This document shows positions 54,697 to 63,468 of a stretch of DNA of 64,000 nt, piece after piece. Position 1 is the stretch's first letter, and the number at the start of each line of letters is the position of its first letter. The stretch is from Paraburkholderia sp. FT54 (GTDB lineage Bacteria > Pseudomonadota > Gammaproteobacteria > Burkholderiales > Burkholderiaceae). The notes under the pieces are model-generated. The model was not told where the DNA came from. It worked only from the letters and a program-made list of their open reading frames with translations, and ran no database searches. The stretch covers positions 372,001-436,000 of the forward strand of contig NZ_CP134197.1 of the NCBI RefSeq assembly GCF_031585635.1, read 5' to 3'. Position numbers and translations under genes: made by a program.

Positions 54697-55389
54697 ATTG
54701 GTCTATACGCTTTCTGATTATCACAATTCCTTTAGAGGTTGCCGCTCTCGGCAGTTAGTATAACGATTATACGTCGTGACCGCGAACTCATATACGCAAA
54801 CAGAGGAGGAGCGCTGGCAGATCGTCCGGCATGAACTGTAGGCGCAGTCTGCATGCTTAGGGCATGTCGAACCGCCGCTTCCCCAGGGACCGAAAATGCT
54901 CTTGCTAGCACGTGCATGCAATTCGCAGGCGATCACGTCCGTAGTAGCCGGCGACTCCAGAGCAGCCTCATGGGTCCCCGCCCAGTTACACTTCGTAAGT
55001 GGCGCCTTCGCACGAGCTGAGAATTCTAAACGTCACTTTGCGGGAAATCGTAATGTCCGCTCAGGGTCGACTTCTATGAGCAGTGAGTTGTCAAGTGCTG
55101 GTCAGCTTTGTGTTGATGTTCAGATCATAAGGGGCTCCTCGAGTATGGGCTGGCACGATCCATATTCGTAATGTCGGGTTAGAGCCGTCTCCTGCGCACG
55201 TGAGATCCAACGTCTCACCAACTTCTATCCGCCGGTGTTGTACCGGCCACATCCCTTATGCGCGTTGCGCCGGACAGTGCGATCCGGGAGATGCGCCCCA
55301 TCTAAGGATCAGTTGCGTTGAGCAACCCGCCGACCCTACGGGCACATCACACTCTAACCTTCAGAACGTCGAGCTATCTGGGCGTGGTT
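54697..55389. other. Stretch between the defence genes and IS110
   Basis: About 690 bases with only short overlapping frames. It contains the ariA promoter and probably one border of the Tn7-like island, since base composition rises toward GC near 55390. No gene was recognised. Confidence 0.35.
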
Positions 55390-56544
55390 TCATGCCGGCT
55401 TGAACTGGGCGCCGTCGGGAATGATTCCGTCTTTCAGGAAACGCCACAATGCAATCGCGAGGCGCCGGGCGACCGCAACGATCGCGATGCGACGCGCGCG
55501 GCGATTCGGGCCGGTGCCTCGCGTGCGCTCGTCGAACCACCGCGCCAGCGCACTGTCGGGCTGGTATCGCAGCCAGCACCAGGCCATCTCGACAAGCTGG
55601 CTTCGTACGCGTCGGTTTCCCTGTTTGCTGATGCCTTGATCGACACGGCTTTGACCGCTGTCGTATGGCTGCGGCACGAGTCCCACGCATGCACCAAGCT
55701 GGCGACGGTTGTTGAACTGGCGCCAAAACAGTTCAAGCACGAGGCGTGTTGCTCCAATGTTGCCGACACCCTTGAGCCGACTGAGGTAAGTGATCCGCTC
55801 ACGCACGGGGGCAGGCAGACGTTCCTGGAGCGTGCGCTCAATCGCAGCGAGTTGCTGTTCCGCGAGCTCGAGGCGCGCGCATTCGCGCACTAGCCGTTCG
55901 CGCAACTCGTCCGGCAGTGGTGTGCCGTCGTAACAGGCGAGCTCACCGCGTCTAAGTAGTCCGGCGAACGAGCGGTGGTTGACGTTATCCCAGCAACCGA
56001 GCGTGACGAGCAGTTTGCGCATGCGGTTGCGGTGTTGCAACACTTCTTTCTGCAACTGTCCGCGATCGCGAATCAGATGACGCGAGGCTTCATCCTGGAC
56101 AGAGGGCACACGCACCACGCGCATGCGGTCGCGCTCGCCATGAAGCCATGCCCGCAGGTTGGTGACGAGTCTAATGACATCTAGCCGGTCCGTCTTTGCG
56201 CGCCGTTTGTGGCGCTCCACAGGAATGCTCGCGGCATCGACCATATAACAATCGATGCCGCGAGAGCACAGCGCGCGATGGATCCAGAATCCGTCCTGCC
56301 CGGCTTCATAGCTGACGACTACGCGTACCTGCGAGGGCAGCGACCACTTATGCTTTTGCTGCGCGATCAGATCGAGAACGGCCTGGAGTCGCACGTTTGG
56401 CTGCGGTGCGCTGACCGTGTGGACCGCCGGCTGCTCTCTAAGTCCGTCGTGAAGCGCGACCTTCCACTTGGCGGCGGACAGTTCGAGCGACACGGCGAGA
56501 ATAGCTTCGCCAGCGTCGGATCCAGTAACGTGATTTTTGTCCAT
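55390..56544 (-). CDS. IS110-family transposase/recombinase
   Basis: 384 residues from the ATG at 56544, which has AGGG upstream. An N-terminal RuvC-like DEDD domain (ILAVSLELSAAKWKVAL with Glu in place of the usual first Asp, VVVSYEAGQDGFWIHRAL, and RAKTDRLDVIRLV), a coiled-coil middle, and the C-terminal Tnp2 domain with the catalytic serine region (YLSRLKGVGNIGATRLVLEL and GLVPQPYDSGQSRVDQGISKQGNRRVRSQL, shown in parts). No stop or frameshift is seen, so it may be active. Confidence 0.88.
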   Translation of the reverse strand: MDKNHVTGSDAGEAILAVSLELSAAKWKVALHDGLREQPAVHTVSAPQPNVRLQAVLDLIAQQKHKWSLPSQVRVVVSYEAGQDGFWIHRALCSRGIDCYMVDAASIPVERHKRRAKTDRLDVIRLVTNLRAWLHGERDRMRVVRVPSVQDEASRHLIRDRGQLQKEVLQHRNRMRKLLVTLGCWDNVNHRSFAGLLRRGELACYDGTPLPDELRERLVRECARLELAEQQLAAIERTLQERLPAPVRERITYLSRLKGVGNIGATRLVLELFWRQFNNRRQLGACVGLVPQPYDSGQSRVDQGISKQGNRRVRSQLVEMAWCWLRYQPDSALARWFDERTRGTGPNRRARRIAIVAVARRLAIALWRFLKDGIIPDGAQFKPA

Positions 56545-56556
56545 AATGCCCTCCAT

Positions 56557-56895
56557 TGAGCAAGCCTTGACCCGTCAATCTTACGACTCGGGCCTTGGCG
56601 ACTCTCACGCTACATAGGATCTCCGGAAATTCGCCGCGCGCGATGGCAGTTCATGGGACGACCATGGCTAGGGCTATTATCAATACGTTAGGCGGGTGTC
56701 ATGTGCGCAAGCGGCGGAGCGACCAATCAAACGGGGCCCTTTGATGTTTTCTACCCCTTTTTTGACGTCAGGCTTTCACGTCAAGCCGGCTGCAGGGTGC
56801 GCGGGACGGCTCATTCGCCTTCGCCGCTCAGGGTCGCATTAAATCCGCCTGAGGTGGAAAAGCGTGCGCTTATCTGACCAAGTGAGCTCTGAATC
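56557..56895. other. Upstream non-coding region of the IS110 element
   Basis: About 340 bases without a gene. The part just upstream of the transposase (56557-56720) is where IS110-group elements encode their guide (bridge/seek) RNA. I could not fold it by eye with confidence and see no terminal inverted repeats, as normal for the family. Confidence 0.35.
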
Positions 56896-57255
56896 ATGTC
56901 GACACTGCATAGCTTCGATGACGACGCGCGCGCCGAAATGCTTTGCTACCTGGTCGTCGCAGAGCTTGTCGCTTTGGCCCGCACTGGCGAATGGTTGCGC
57001 ACGGATCACGTCGTCGAGTCGTGCAGAATCTGGATGAAAGCGAATGGTGTGACATGCGATTGGCAGGATCGCGTCGCGCTTGCAGGAGCGGCAGCTCGAC
57101 TTGCTCCGGATGTCCTTGAGGCGGTCAAGCTCACGACCGAGCGGTCCTTGGCGACGCTGTTTTCCGACGGCTGGATGCTTGACTACGGATCGCCGACAGT
57201 GTGTGAAATCCACCGGGTCTGCTCTAATTTCTTGACGCAGAGAGGGTGCACGTAA
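56896..57255 (+). CDS. Small hypothetical protein
   Basis: 119 residues, helical, without signal or membrane segment (DARAEMLCYLVVAELVALAR, WQDRVALAGAAARLAPDVLE). No family was recognised. It precedes the recombinase operon in the same direction by 340 bases and may be unrelated. Confidence 0.45.
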   Translation: MSTLHSFDDDARAEMLCYLVVAELVALARTGEWLRTDHVVESCRIWMKANGVTCDWQDRVALAGAAARLAPDVLEAVKLTTERSLATLFSDGWMLDYGSPTVCEIHRVCSNFLTQRGCT

Positions 57256-57594
57256 AGACCGCCGCCGCACCGGTCAGTACCTGACGTGGGCGGCGCCAAC
57301 GGAACGTGACGGCGAGCTTCCAGCGGGCAAAACTGTCAGCGGGCGGTAATCTGTTCAGAGCCGCGGCAATGCCCGACCCGAATCGCGAGGTTGGCCATAA
57401 TGTACTTCGCAGAGTTGCGAAAACCCAATTTTCATTTTCAATCCGACTAGCCCCGGACTTTGATATAACCCCGCACGTGCTGCGGGATCGCCCGGCGGAT
57501 TGACGGTGCTCGTTTCGGGACCGCTGAATAACCTCACCTTGACTTCCCCTGTAGAACAGCTATCACTGACCTGTGCTGTCTCCGGACATGTCGC
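57256..57594. other. Region upstream of the first recombinase operon
   Basis: About 340 bases with no convincing gene. It should contain the operon promoter and possibly a recombination site, but no repeat shared with the 60113-61004 region was found by eye. Confidence 0.3.
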
Positions 57595-59184
57595 ATGCCT
57601 TGCGCACGGACTCGACCAATAAAATCAACTGTGCCCCTCCGTGCGGCGCAGTACATCCGTATGTCAACGGATCACCAGGAATACTCTCCAGTTTTTCAGC
57701 GGCAGGCCATTGCCGCCTATGCAGCGGTCCATCACATCCGCGTTGTACGCGATTACGAAGATGCTGGAATCAGCGGGCTGACGCTACGTGAACGTCCGGC
57801 GCTCGTGCAGTTGCTTCTGGACGTCGATAGCCCGCAGCGCAAATTCACGACTGTTTTGGTGTACGACGTTAGCCGCTGGGGGCGCTTCCAGGACGTAGAC
57901 GAGGCGGCGTTCTATGAGTACGCATGCAGGCGCGCTGGAGTCGATGTCATCTACGTCGCCGAACCTTTCGAGAACGATGGGAGCCCGGCGACGTCAGTTC
58001 TGAAAGCATTAAAACGGGCGATGGCAGCAGAATTCAGTCGCGAGATGTCGCGCAAAGTTTTCCTTGGACACTGCCTCAACGTTGAGCGCGGTTTCCACAC
58101 TGGAGGCCCCCCGGGCTACGGATTACGTCGCATCCTCCTTGATGCCGACCGGAACATAAAGCATTGCCTTGAGCGATACGAATACAAGAGCGTTCAAACC
58201 GACCGTGTCATCATCGCGCCGGCGGAAGATGGCGAAGCCGCGATGGTTCGAAAGATTTTCGAGTGGTATGCAACGCAGCCGATTACAGCTGCCGCCATCG
58301 CCAGGCGCCTGAATAATTTTGGGCTCTGCAACGGGTTTGCGCGATTGTGGCAGGCTCAAAACATTCGAAATATCCTCCAAAATGAGGCATACATAGGCAC
58401 CAACGTCTACAGTCGAACGACCTCAAAATTGGCCAATGCCTGGGAGCAGGTTCCGAAACAGGACTGGATTCGTGTCCCCGGAGCGTTCGAGCCTGTTGTG
58501 GACAAACGAGTGTTTGACCTCGTTCAGCTGAAGATGGAGCGGGCCCGGCGAAGACCAACAAGAGAAGAGATTACGGACGGCCTTTACAAGGTCATCAAAA
58601 AAGCCGGCAAGCTCAGTCAGTCGACGCTAAGACATTACCGAAGTGCGCCATCCGTCGAACAGGTGATGCGTGAGTTTGGAAGTCTCAACAACGCATATGA
58701 CGCGATAGGCTACGCGCCGAATCTGGACCCTGCGCGCTCAAAAAATCGATTAGTCGAGCGCCGTGTGGAACGGCAGGTCGCTGATGTAACGATCGAGATT
58801 CTGCAAGGACGAGGCCACCACGTGCGATATGCAAAACATACAGAAACCCTATGCATCGACGGTGGGCTGAGGTTGAAGCTTGTAGTCCGCAGTCCGTGGC
58901 TCGTCAGTGGACATTTGCCTTACTGGGTTGCGCGGTGGCCAGACTGCTTCCAAATTGACTTCCTGGTCTATGGGCGCATTGAGCGAGCCGAGCCGGATCT
59001 GATGGACTTCCACATTTTCCCGCGTGGAAGCCTTGTTCCTGGCGCATACACGGTGGTCCAGCGATATGGTCAGTCCCATTTCAAAGCGTACCAGCATCCA
59101 GACTTAAGATACCTGCTTGATCTGGCGCAGACCTGTCCGCTTGAAGTCATCACGGATGTGGCATCGCGCAGGAACTGCAGATGA
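57595..59184 (+). CDS. Large serine recombinase, copy 1
   Basis: 529 residues. The N-terminal resolvase domain has the catalytic serine in YIRMSTDHQ, then YEDAGISGLTLRERPALVQL and VYDVSRWGRFQDVDE, and the arginines in EFSREMSRKVFLG. The central Recombinase domain reads GGPPGYGLRR, then IFEWYATQPITAAAIARRLN and NILQNEAYIG. The C-terminal 200 residues (QIDFLVYGRIERAEPDLMDF, FPRGSLVPG) are shared with copy 2 and unlike ordinary phage integrases. It starts a three-gene overlapping operon. Confidence 0.88.
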   Translation: MPCARTRPIKSTVPLRAAQYIRMSTDHQEYSPVFQRQAIAAYAAVHHIRVVRDYEDAGISGLTLRERPALVQLLLDVDSPQRKFTTVLVYDVSRWGRFQDVDEAAFYEYACRRAGVDVIYVAEPFENDGSPATSVLKALKRAMAAEFSREMSRKVFLGHCLNVERGFHTGGPPGYGLRRILLDADRNIKHCLERYEYKSVQTDRVIIAPAEDGEAAMVRKIFEWYATQPITAAAIARRLNNFGLCNGFARLWQAQNIRNILQNEAYIGTNVYSRTTSKLANAWEQVPKQDWIRVPGAFEPVVDKRVFDLVQLKMERARRRPTREEITDGLYKVIKKAGKLSQSTLRHYRSAPSVEQVMREFGSLNNAYDAIGYAPNLDPARSKNRLVERRVERQVADVTIEILQGRGHHVRYAKHTETLCIDGGLRLKLVVRSPWLVSGHLPYWVARWPDCFQIDFLVYGRIERAEPDLMDFHIFPRGSLVPGAYTVVQRYGQSHFKAYQHPDLRYLLDLAQTCPLEVITDVASRRNCR

Positions 59185-59492
59185 TGGCTCCACAAATACA
59201 TCTTCGATCCACGAAACCTCTGGGCACCACTAGGCAGCCAGTTTGCGATTTGAGCAGCAGTGGTTGTCGAGCAACGCCTGAGACCAGGGCAAAAAAGGTG
59301 TTGATGCTCGAGCGCGCCCGGCAAAGAACCGTCATCAGACGCATGAACACAACATGCCAAGAGATGACAACGATCACGAACGTCCTGTCGGAGTTGCTGT
59401 CGGACCCTGCTATTGTGGCGCTCCTGCGAGCGCAAGGTTTTACCTCAATACCGGAGCTCAGCCGTCGATGTTTGCTGGAGCAACGTTCGTGA
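59181..59492 (+). CDS. Shortened ParB-like companion protein, copy 1
   Basis: 103 residues, overlapping the recombinase stop by four bases. The last 60 residues (RARQRTVIRRMNTTCQEMTT and LLRAQGFTSIPELSRRCLLE) match the C-terminal end of the ParB-like protein at 62566-63468. The ParB nuclease-like and helix-turn-helix domains, about 200 residues, are absent. The frame and both coupling overlaps are kept, so it is either an internal-deletion remnant or a deliberately small form. Confidence 0.6.
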   Translation: MMAPQIHLRSTKPLGTTRQPVCDLSSSGCRATPETRAKKVLMLERARQRTVIRRMNTTCQEMTTITNVLSELLSDPAIVALLRAQGFTSIPELSRRCLLEQRS

Positions 59493-60112
59493 CGCAGGCT
59501 CAACCAGCGAGGTTCATGCACCGGTCACCCAAAGTGGGAGACGAGGAAAAAAGCCCGCCTGGGATTTGCGAGGAAGCGTTTGTTCTGTTTGCCCCACTGG
59601 TGCTTCCAAAAAGAACGGTTGCTGCGCTCGTCAGAATGGTACCGACACGTCAGATCGCCGCGGTCGCGGTGATGAACGCGGTAGACAATTTCAGCGGAGA
59701 TTTTGCCCGGGCCTTGCTGGCAGCGACACCAGCCAGCAAGAGGGCAGACGACGCGCGGGGAAGACAATCTCACGCGGAGTGCGCTGCCCGACTGGCCAGG
59801 CTGGAACTTGGGCTTGTTCAGCTACAGCGCGAGGCAGCAGAGTTGCGATCGCAGTATGAGGCCGACCTGGTTCAACTCGCATTGACAGCCAGCTTCGTGA
59901 GGGACTGGATGAAAAACAAGGTAGTTGCGGAATGGATTCATTTGCACCACCCGGATTTCGCTGCGGTCCTTGAAAACTTGGTCAAGGCGTCGGAATGTGC
60001 AGTCGTACCCGGCCGTAAAATGAAGCTTGCCTTTTCAACGGCCTCAACGCCGACTGTGCCTCGCAAACTCACACGGGAGCGAGGCCTGATGTCTAGCATC
60101 AAAACCGGCTAG
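59489..60112 (+). CDS. Shortened RepB-type companion protein, copy 1
   Basis: 207 residues from a GTG overlapping the preceding stop (GTGA). From about residue 30 it resembles the C-terminal part of plasmid partition RepB (PF07506-like): FAPLVLPKRTVAALVRMVPTRQIAAV, FARALLAATPASKR, then a coiled coil (LELGLVQLQREAAELRSQYE) and FVRDWMKNKVVAEWI. The N-terminal ParB-like domain seen in copy 2 (from 63465) is missing. Confidence 0.6.
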   Translation: MTQAQPARFMHRSPKVGDEEKSPPGICEEAFVLFAPLVLPKRTVAALVRMVPTRQIAAVAVMNAVDNFSGDFARALLAATPASKRADDARGRQSHAECAARLARLELGLVQLQREAAELRSQYEADLVQLALTASFVRDWMKNKVVAEWIHLHHPDFAAVLENLVKASECAVVPGRKMKLAFSTASTPTVPRKLTRERGLMSSIKTG

Positions 60113-61004
60113 AACCGCCGCTCACCCACGAGTCATGTCAGGCAGTATTGTTATAGGTTCCTCGTAGTTTCTGACCTGGAATCAAGCCGCATATTACCAG
60201 TCCCTGGAGTTGGGATCGTCTCGGGCGAGAACGTCGGCATTCGTGCAGTTTCCAGTCGTCGCGCGATCTCGAGGGCCCGACTCGAGAGCACCACCCGCTG
60301 CATAACATCGCTCGGCATTCGTTGCGACGCGTCCATAGATCGGGACTCAACGACCTTGCGCAGGCGAAAGCCAGCTAACTGCCAGTTGCTTCGCCAGACG
60401 GTGCGACGAAACAAGGTAAGCCAGTAGTTCGGTGCGCGACTGAAGTTTGAGGTTGATCGGATTAGTCATTTGAGAGCACCAGCAGTGTGCCAGGCTAACT
60501 GTCTGGCAGACAGTCGGTACTCGTATTAAGGGTGATCCCTGCCGTCGAGAAGTGCGTACGACGCTGTGATGTTCGAGGGATTGAGATTCAACCGCGGGTC
60601 CACATTCTCGGCCTTGATGGGAGTGATGCACCGGCCGTGTCCCGCTGCTGCGACTTCCGGAGGCGGCTCATCCGTTGTTGCCGCGAAGGACCGCAGATCT
60701 GGTTCGTCGGGTGCGCATAATCGGGACCACAGACACGCGACATGCATCAGTTCGCCGGCCGGGGGAAATTTCAGAACAAAATTCGTCTCTGCACAAAGTG
60801 ATTTTCGGTTGTCTGTAATCACATACGCGACAGGAGAGCTGGGGCCTTAACAGGTCAGAACATTTCTCTTTTTTGGCCACACCGAGCGCTGGCGGCACAT
60901 ACCGTTACTGCCCGACTAAAATCTTGAAGGACCGACTACCGTTGCTGCTTGACTTGCAGTGCGGCAGAGCTATTACTAAGTACCGCGCAAGTGTGGGGGC
61001 AAAG
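60113..61004. other. Spacer between the two recombinase operons
   Basis: About 890 bases. One minus-strand frame at 60151-60414 is described separately. A long plus frame (60873 on) merges into the second recombinase but is not coding-like before 61005. The second operon's promoter and perhaps a recombination site should lie here. Confidence 0.35.
60151..60414 (-). CDS. Small hypothetical protein
   Basis: 87 codons. The central part (SDVMQRVVLSSRALEIARRLET) looks coding-like. There is no strong ribosome binding site and no family was recognised. It runs opposite to both recombinase operons and could be a regulator, a cargo gene or a chance frame. Confidence 0.3.
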   Translation of the reverse strand: MFRRTVWRSNWQLAGFRLRKVVESRSMDASQRMPSDVMQRVVLSSRALEIARRLETARMPTFSPETIPTPGTGNMRLDSRSETTRNL

Positions 61005-62576
61005 ATGCCGTACACGATGAGTGCATCGACTTCTCTCGCAGGAAGAACCGCAGCGCAATACGTTCGCATGTCCACGGATTATCAGCAATACTCGACTGAG
61101 AATCAAAGACAGGGCATCGCCGATTTCGCACAGAGAGAAGGCATCACGATTGTCGCTACCTACGAAGATGCTGGAAAGAGTGGCGTGACCCTTAGGAGAC
61201 GCCCGGCACTTGTTCAGTTGCTCCATGATGTTCAGACGGCAGTTCACTCTTTCAGTGTTGTACTGGTGTATGACGTGAGCCGCTGGGGACGATTCCAGGA
61301 TGTCGACGAGTACGCGCACTACGAATACATGTGTAGACAGGCGGGTGTGCAGGTCGTGTACTGCGCTGAACAGTTTTCGTGGGATGGTGGCGCCACAGCG
61401 GCTTTAATGAAGACGATCAAGCGGACGATGGCAGGCGAATACAGTCGTGAACTCTCGCGAAAAGTCTTCGTTGGTCAGTGTCGACTTGCTGAGCGAGGTT
61501 TCTGGCAGGGAGCCGCTCCAGGTTATGGATTGCAGCGGATATTGGTGGCGTCAGATGGCACCGTAAAGGGCCCCTTGCGTGACCGTGAGCACAAAAGCAT
61601 CCAGACAGACAGGGTTATCGTGACCCCGGGAGACGAGCACGAAGTAGCGCTCGTTCGTCGCATCTATGACTGGTACGTATTACAGGGCGTTGGTTGTCGG
61701 AGGATCGCCGGCAGGCTGAACGGATTTGGGATATACAACGGACATGGTCGATCCTGGAATCCGCAGCAGATAACCGACATTCTGAGTAACGAGAAGTATG
61801 TCGGTACCAATATCTACGCCAGGACATCCAGAAAACTGGATGCCGGTTGGCACAAGAAACCGTCATCGGAGTGGACCCGCGCGGAAGATGCTTTTCCGGC
61901 TCTCGTGGACCGAGCGACTTTTGATGCTGCAAAGAGCGTCAGAACCGGTCGGACCCAGAACCTGAGTGACGACGAAATTCTGAAAAGACTAGGTGAATTT
62001 GTGAAACTGGCTGAGGTGGTCACTGCCAAGGCCATCGATGCTACACAAACGATGCCAGCCGGAAAGACCTATTCCCGGCGGTTCGGTAGCATAGGGAATG
62101 CATATGCGCGCGTAGGATATGAGCCAGACTGCCGCGGCGTCGGGCTTGAGGTCTCCCGGACATCCCGTATCGCGCTCCAAGAATGTGTTGAGAAGACGAT
62201 AAGCGCGCTGACGGCAGTCGGGCATCGTGTCGAAATCTCAATGGACGAAACGACCATTCGGGTGGACGACGAGCTGGTTATCCGATTCGCCGTCCGGCTT
62301 ATTCTGCGGTACGACCGTCGTGGACCTCGCTGGCGGGTGCGCTGGCCGACGTACTCTTCGCCGGATTTTCTGGTCATATTGCGACAGGACTCGGCCTTCA
62401 AGATCCCGCTCGATTTCTATGTTTTCCCGAGAGGCAGCTTAAGGCCTGGGTATGATTTTTCTCTTTCCATCCGGAATGGCAGTGGCGGACCGTTCGAAGT
62501 GTTCCGGTATCCAGACGAGAGCATCCTGCTCGAGCTCTCCGAGCGAAGCCGCATGGAGGCATTTGATGGTCGCTAA
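61005..62576 (+). CDS. Large serine recombinase, copy 2
   Basis: 523 residues from the ATG at 61005 with GGGGGC upstream. It is collinear with copy 1: serine in YVRMSTDYQQYS, YEDAGKSGVTLRRRPALVQL, VYDVSRWGRFQDVDEYAHYE, EYSRELSRKVFVGQCRLAER, then the Recombinase domain (IYDWYVLQGVGCRRIAGRLN, DILSNEKYVGTNIYART). The same unusual C-terminal region ends in DFYVFPRGSLRPGYDFSL. It overlaps the ParB-like gene by 11 bases. All recognisable active-site residues are present. Confidence 0.9.
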   Translation: MPYTMSASTSLAGRTAAQYVRMSTDYQQYSTENQRQGIADFAQREGITIVATYEDAGKSGVTLRRRPALVQLLHDVQTAVHSFSVVLVYDVSRWGRFQDVDEYAHYEYMCRQAGVQVVYCAEQFSWDGGATAALMKTIKRTMAGEYSRELSRKVFVGQCRLAERGFWQGAAPGYGLQRILVASDGTVKGPLRDREHKSIQTDRVIVTPGDEHEVALVRRIYDWYVLQGVGCRRIAGRLNGFGIYNGHGRSWNPQQITDILSNEKYVGTNIYARTSRKLDAGWHKKPSSEWTRAEDAFPALVDRATFDAAKSVRTGRTQNLSDDEILKRLGEFVKLAEVVTAKAIDATQTMPAGKTYSRRFGSIGNAYARVGYEPDCRGVGLEVSRTSRIALQECVEKTISALTAVGHRVEISMDETTIRVDDELVIRFAVRLILRYDRRGPRWRVRWPTYSSPDFLVILRQDSAFKIPLDFYVFPRGSLRPGYDFSLSIRNGSGGPFEVFRYPDESILLELSERSRMEAFDGR

Positions 62577-63468
62577 CGCCGCAACTCCAATCGCAGATAT
62601 TAGCGTGAACAGGATTCGGGTACTGAACCCCAGGACCCGAAGCAAGCGTCAAAGACAGGCGTTGATGGGAAACATTGCCGCAGTGGGATTGAAAAAGCCG
62701 ATAACCGTAAGCCGTCGGACTTCTGAAGATGGCACAACCTTGTTCGACCTGGTTTGTGGCCAAGGGCGGCTGGAAGCTGTGCAGGCCCTCGGGCATGACA
62801 CCATTCCTGCAAACGTCGTCGATAGGGCCCAAGATGAGTGCCTTCTTATGAGCCTCGTCGAAAACATTGCCCGGCGAAATCATTCAACCCTGGAGCTGCT
62901 CAGGGAGATTCAGCGACTGCGCAAGGATGGCTACGACGAGAGCGTGGTAGCGGATAAAGTTGGTCTGTCGGTTGCTTATCTTGCGGACCTGATGTTTTTG
63001 CTTGACCGCGGGGAAGAGCGACTCATCGCCGCTGTTGAAGCCGGAACCGTCCCGATCGCCGTCGCGGTCCAGATCTCACGCGCTAACGATGTGGATGTCC
63101 GATCTGCGTTGATGGATGCGTATGAAGACGGAACGCTTAGCGGCCGGCAGCTTGCGGTAGTGCGCAGGCTATTGAATCGTCGTCTGAAGTCGGGAGGGAA
63201 GGCGCTGTCGGTCTACAAGGGACCTTCGGGCACTCGGCCACGTGAGCTGGCGCCGGACCAATTGCGCCGACTATACATGCGAGAAAGTGAACGGCAACGG
63301 GTCCTGGTTAAGCGGGTGGAGCTGGTGCATGCGCGTCTTCTTTTCATTACCCATGCGCTACGTGAATTGATGCGGGAATCCGAATTTGTCCATCTGCTCG
63401 AGCAGGAGGGGCTGACAACGCTTCCGCGCGTTCTCGACCAGCGGATCCGAGGCGAAAGCAAATCATGA
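62566..63468 (+). CDS. ParB-like partition protein, copy 2
   Basis: 300 residues. The N-terminal ParB domain has ISVNRIRVLNPRTRSKRQRQ, the GERR-like box as LVCGQGRLEAVQALG, and LLMSLVENIARRNHSTLELL. It continues into a helix-turn-helix (YDESVVADKVGLSVAYLADL) and a C-terminal helical domain ending HLLEQEGLTTLPRVLDQRI. It overlaps both neighbours (11 bases with the recombinase, ATGA with the next gene), so the three proteins are likely made in fixed ratio. Confidence 0.85.
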   Translation: MVANAATPIADISVNRIRVLNPRTRSKRQRQALMGNIAAVGLKKPITVSRRTSEDGTTLFDLVCGQGRLEAVQALGHDTIPANVVDRAQDECLLMSLVENIARRNHSTLELLREIQRLRKDGYDESVVADKVGLSVAYLADLMFLLDRGEERLIAAVEAGTVPIAVAVQISRANDVDVRSALMDAYEDGTLSGRQLAVVRRLLNRRLKSGGKALSVYKGPSGTRPRELAPDQLRRLYMRESERQRVLVKRVELVHARLLFITHALRELMRESEFVHLLEQEGLTTLPRVLDQRIRGESKS

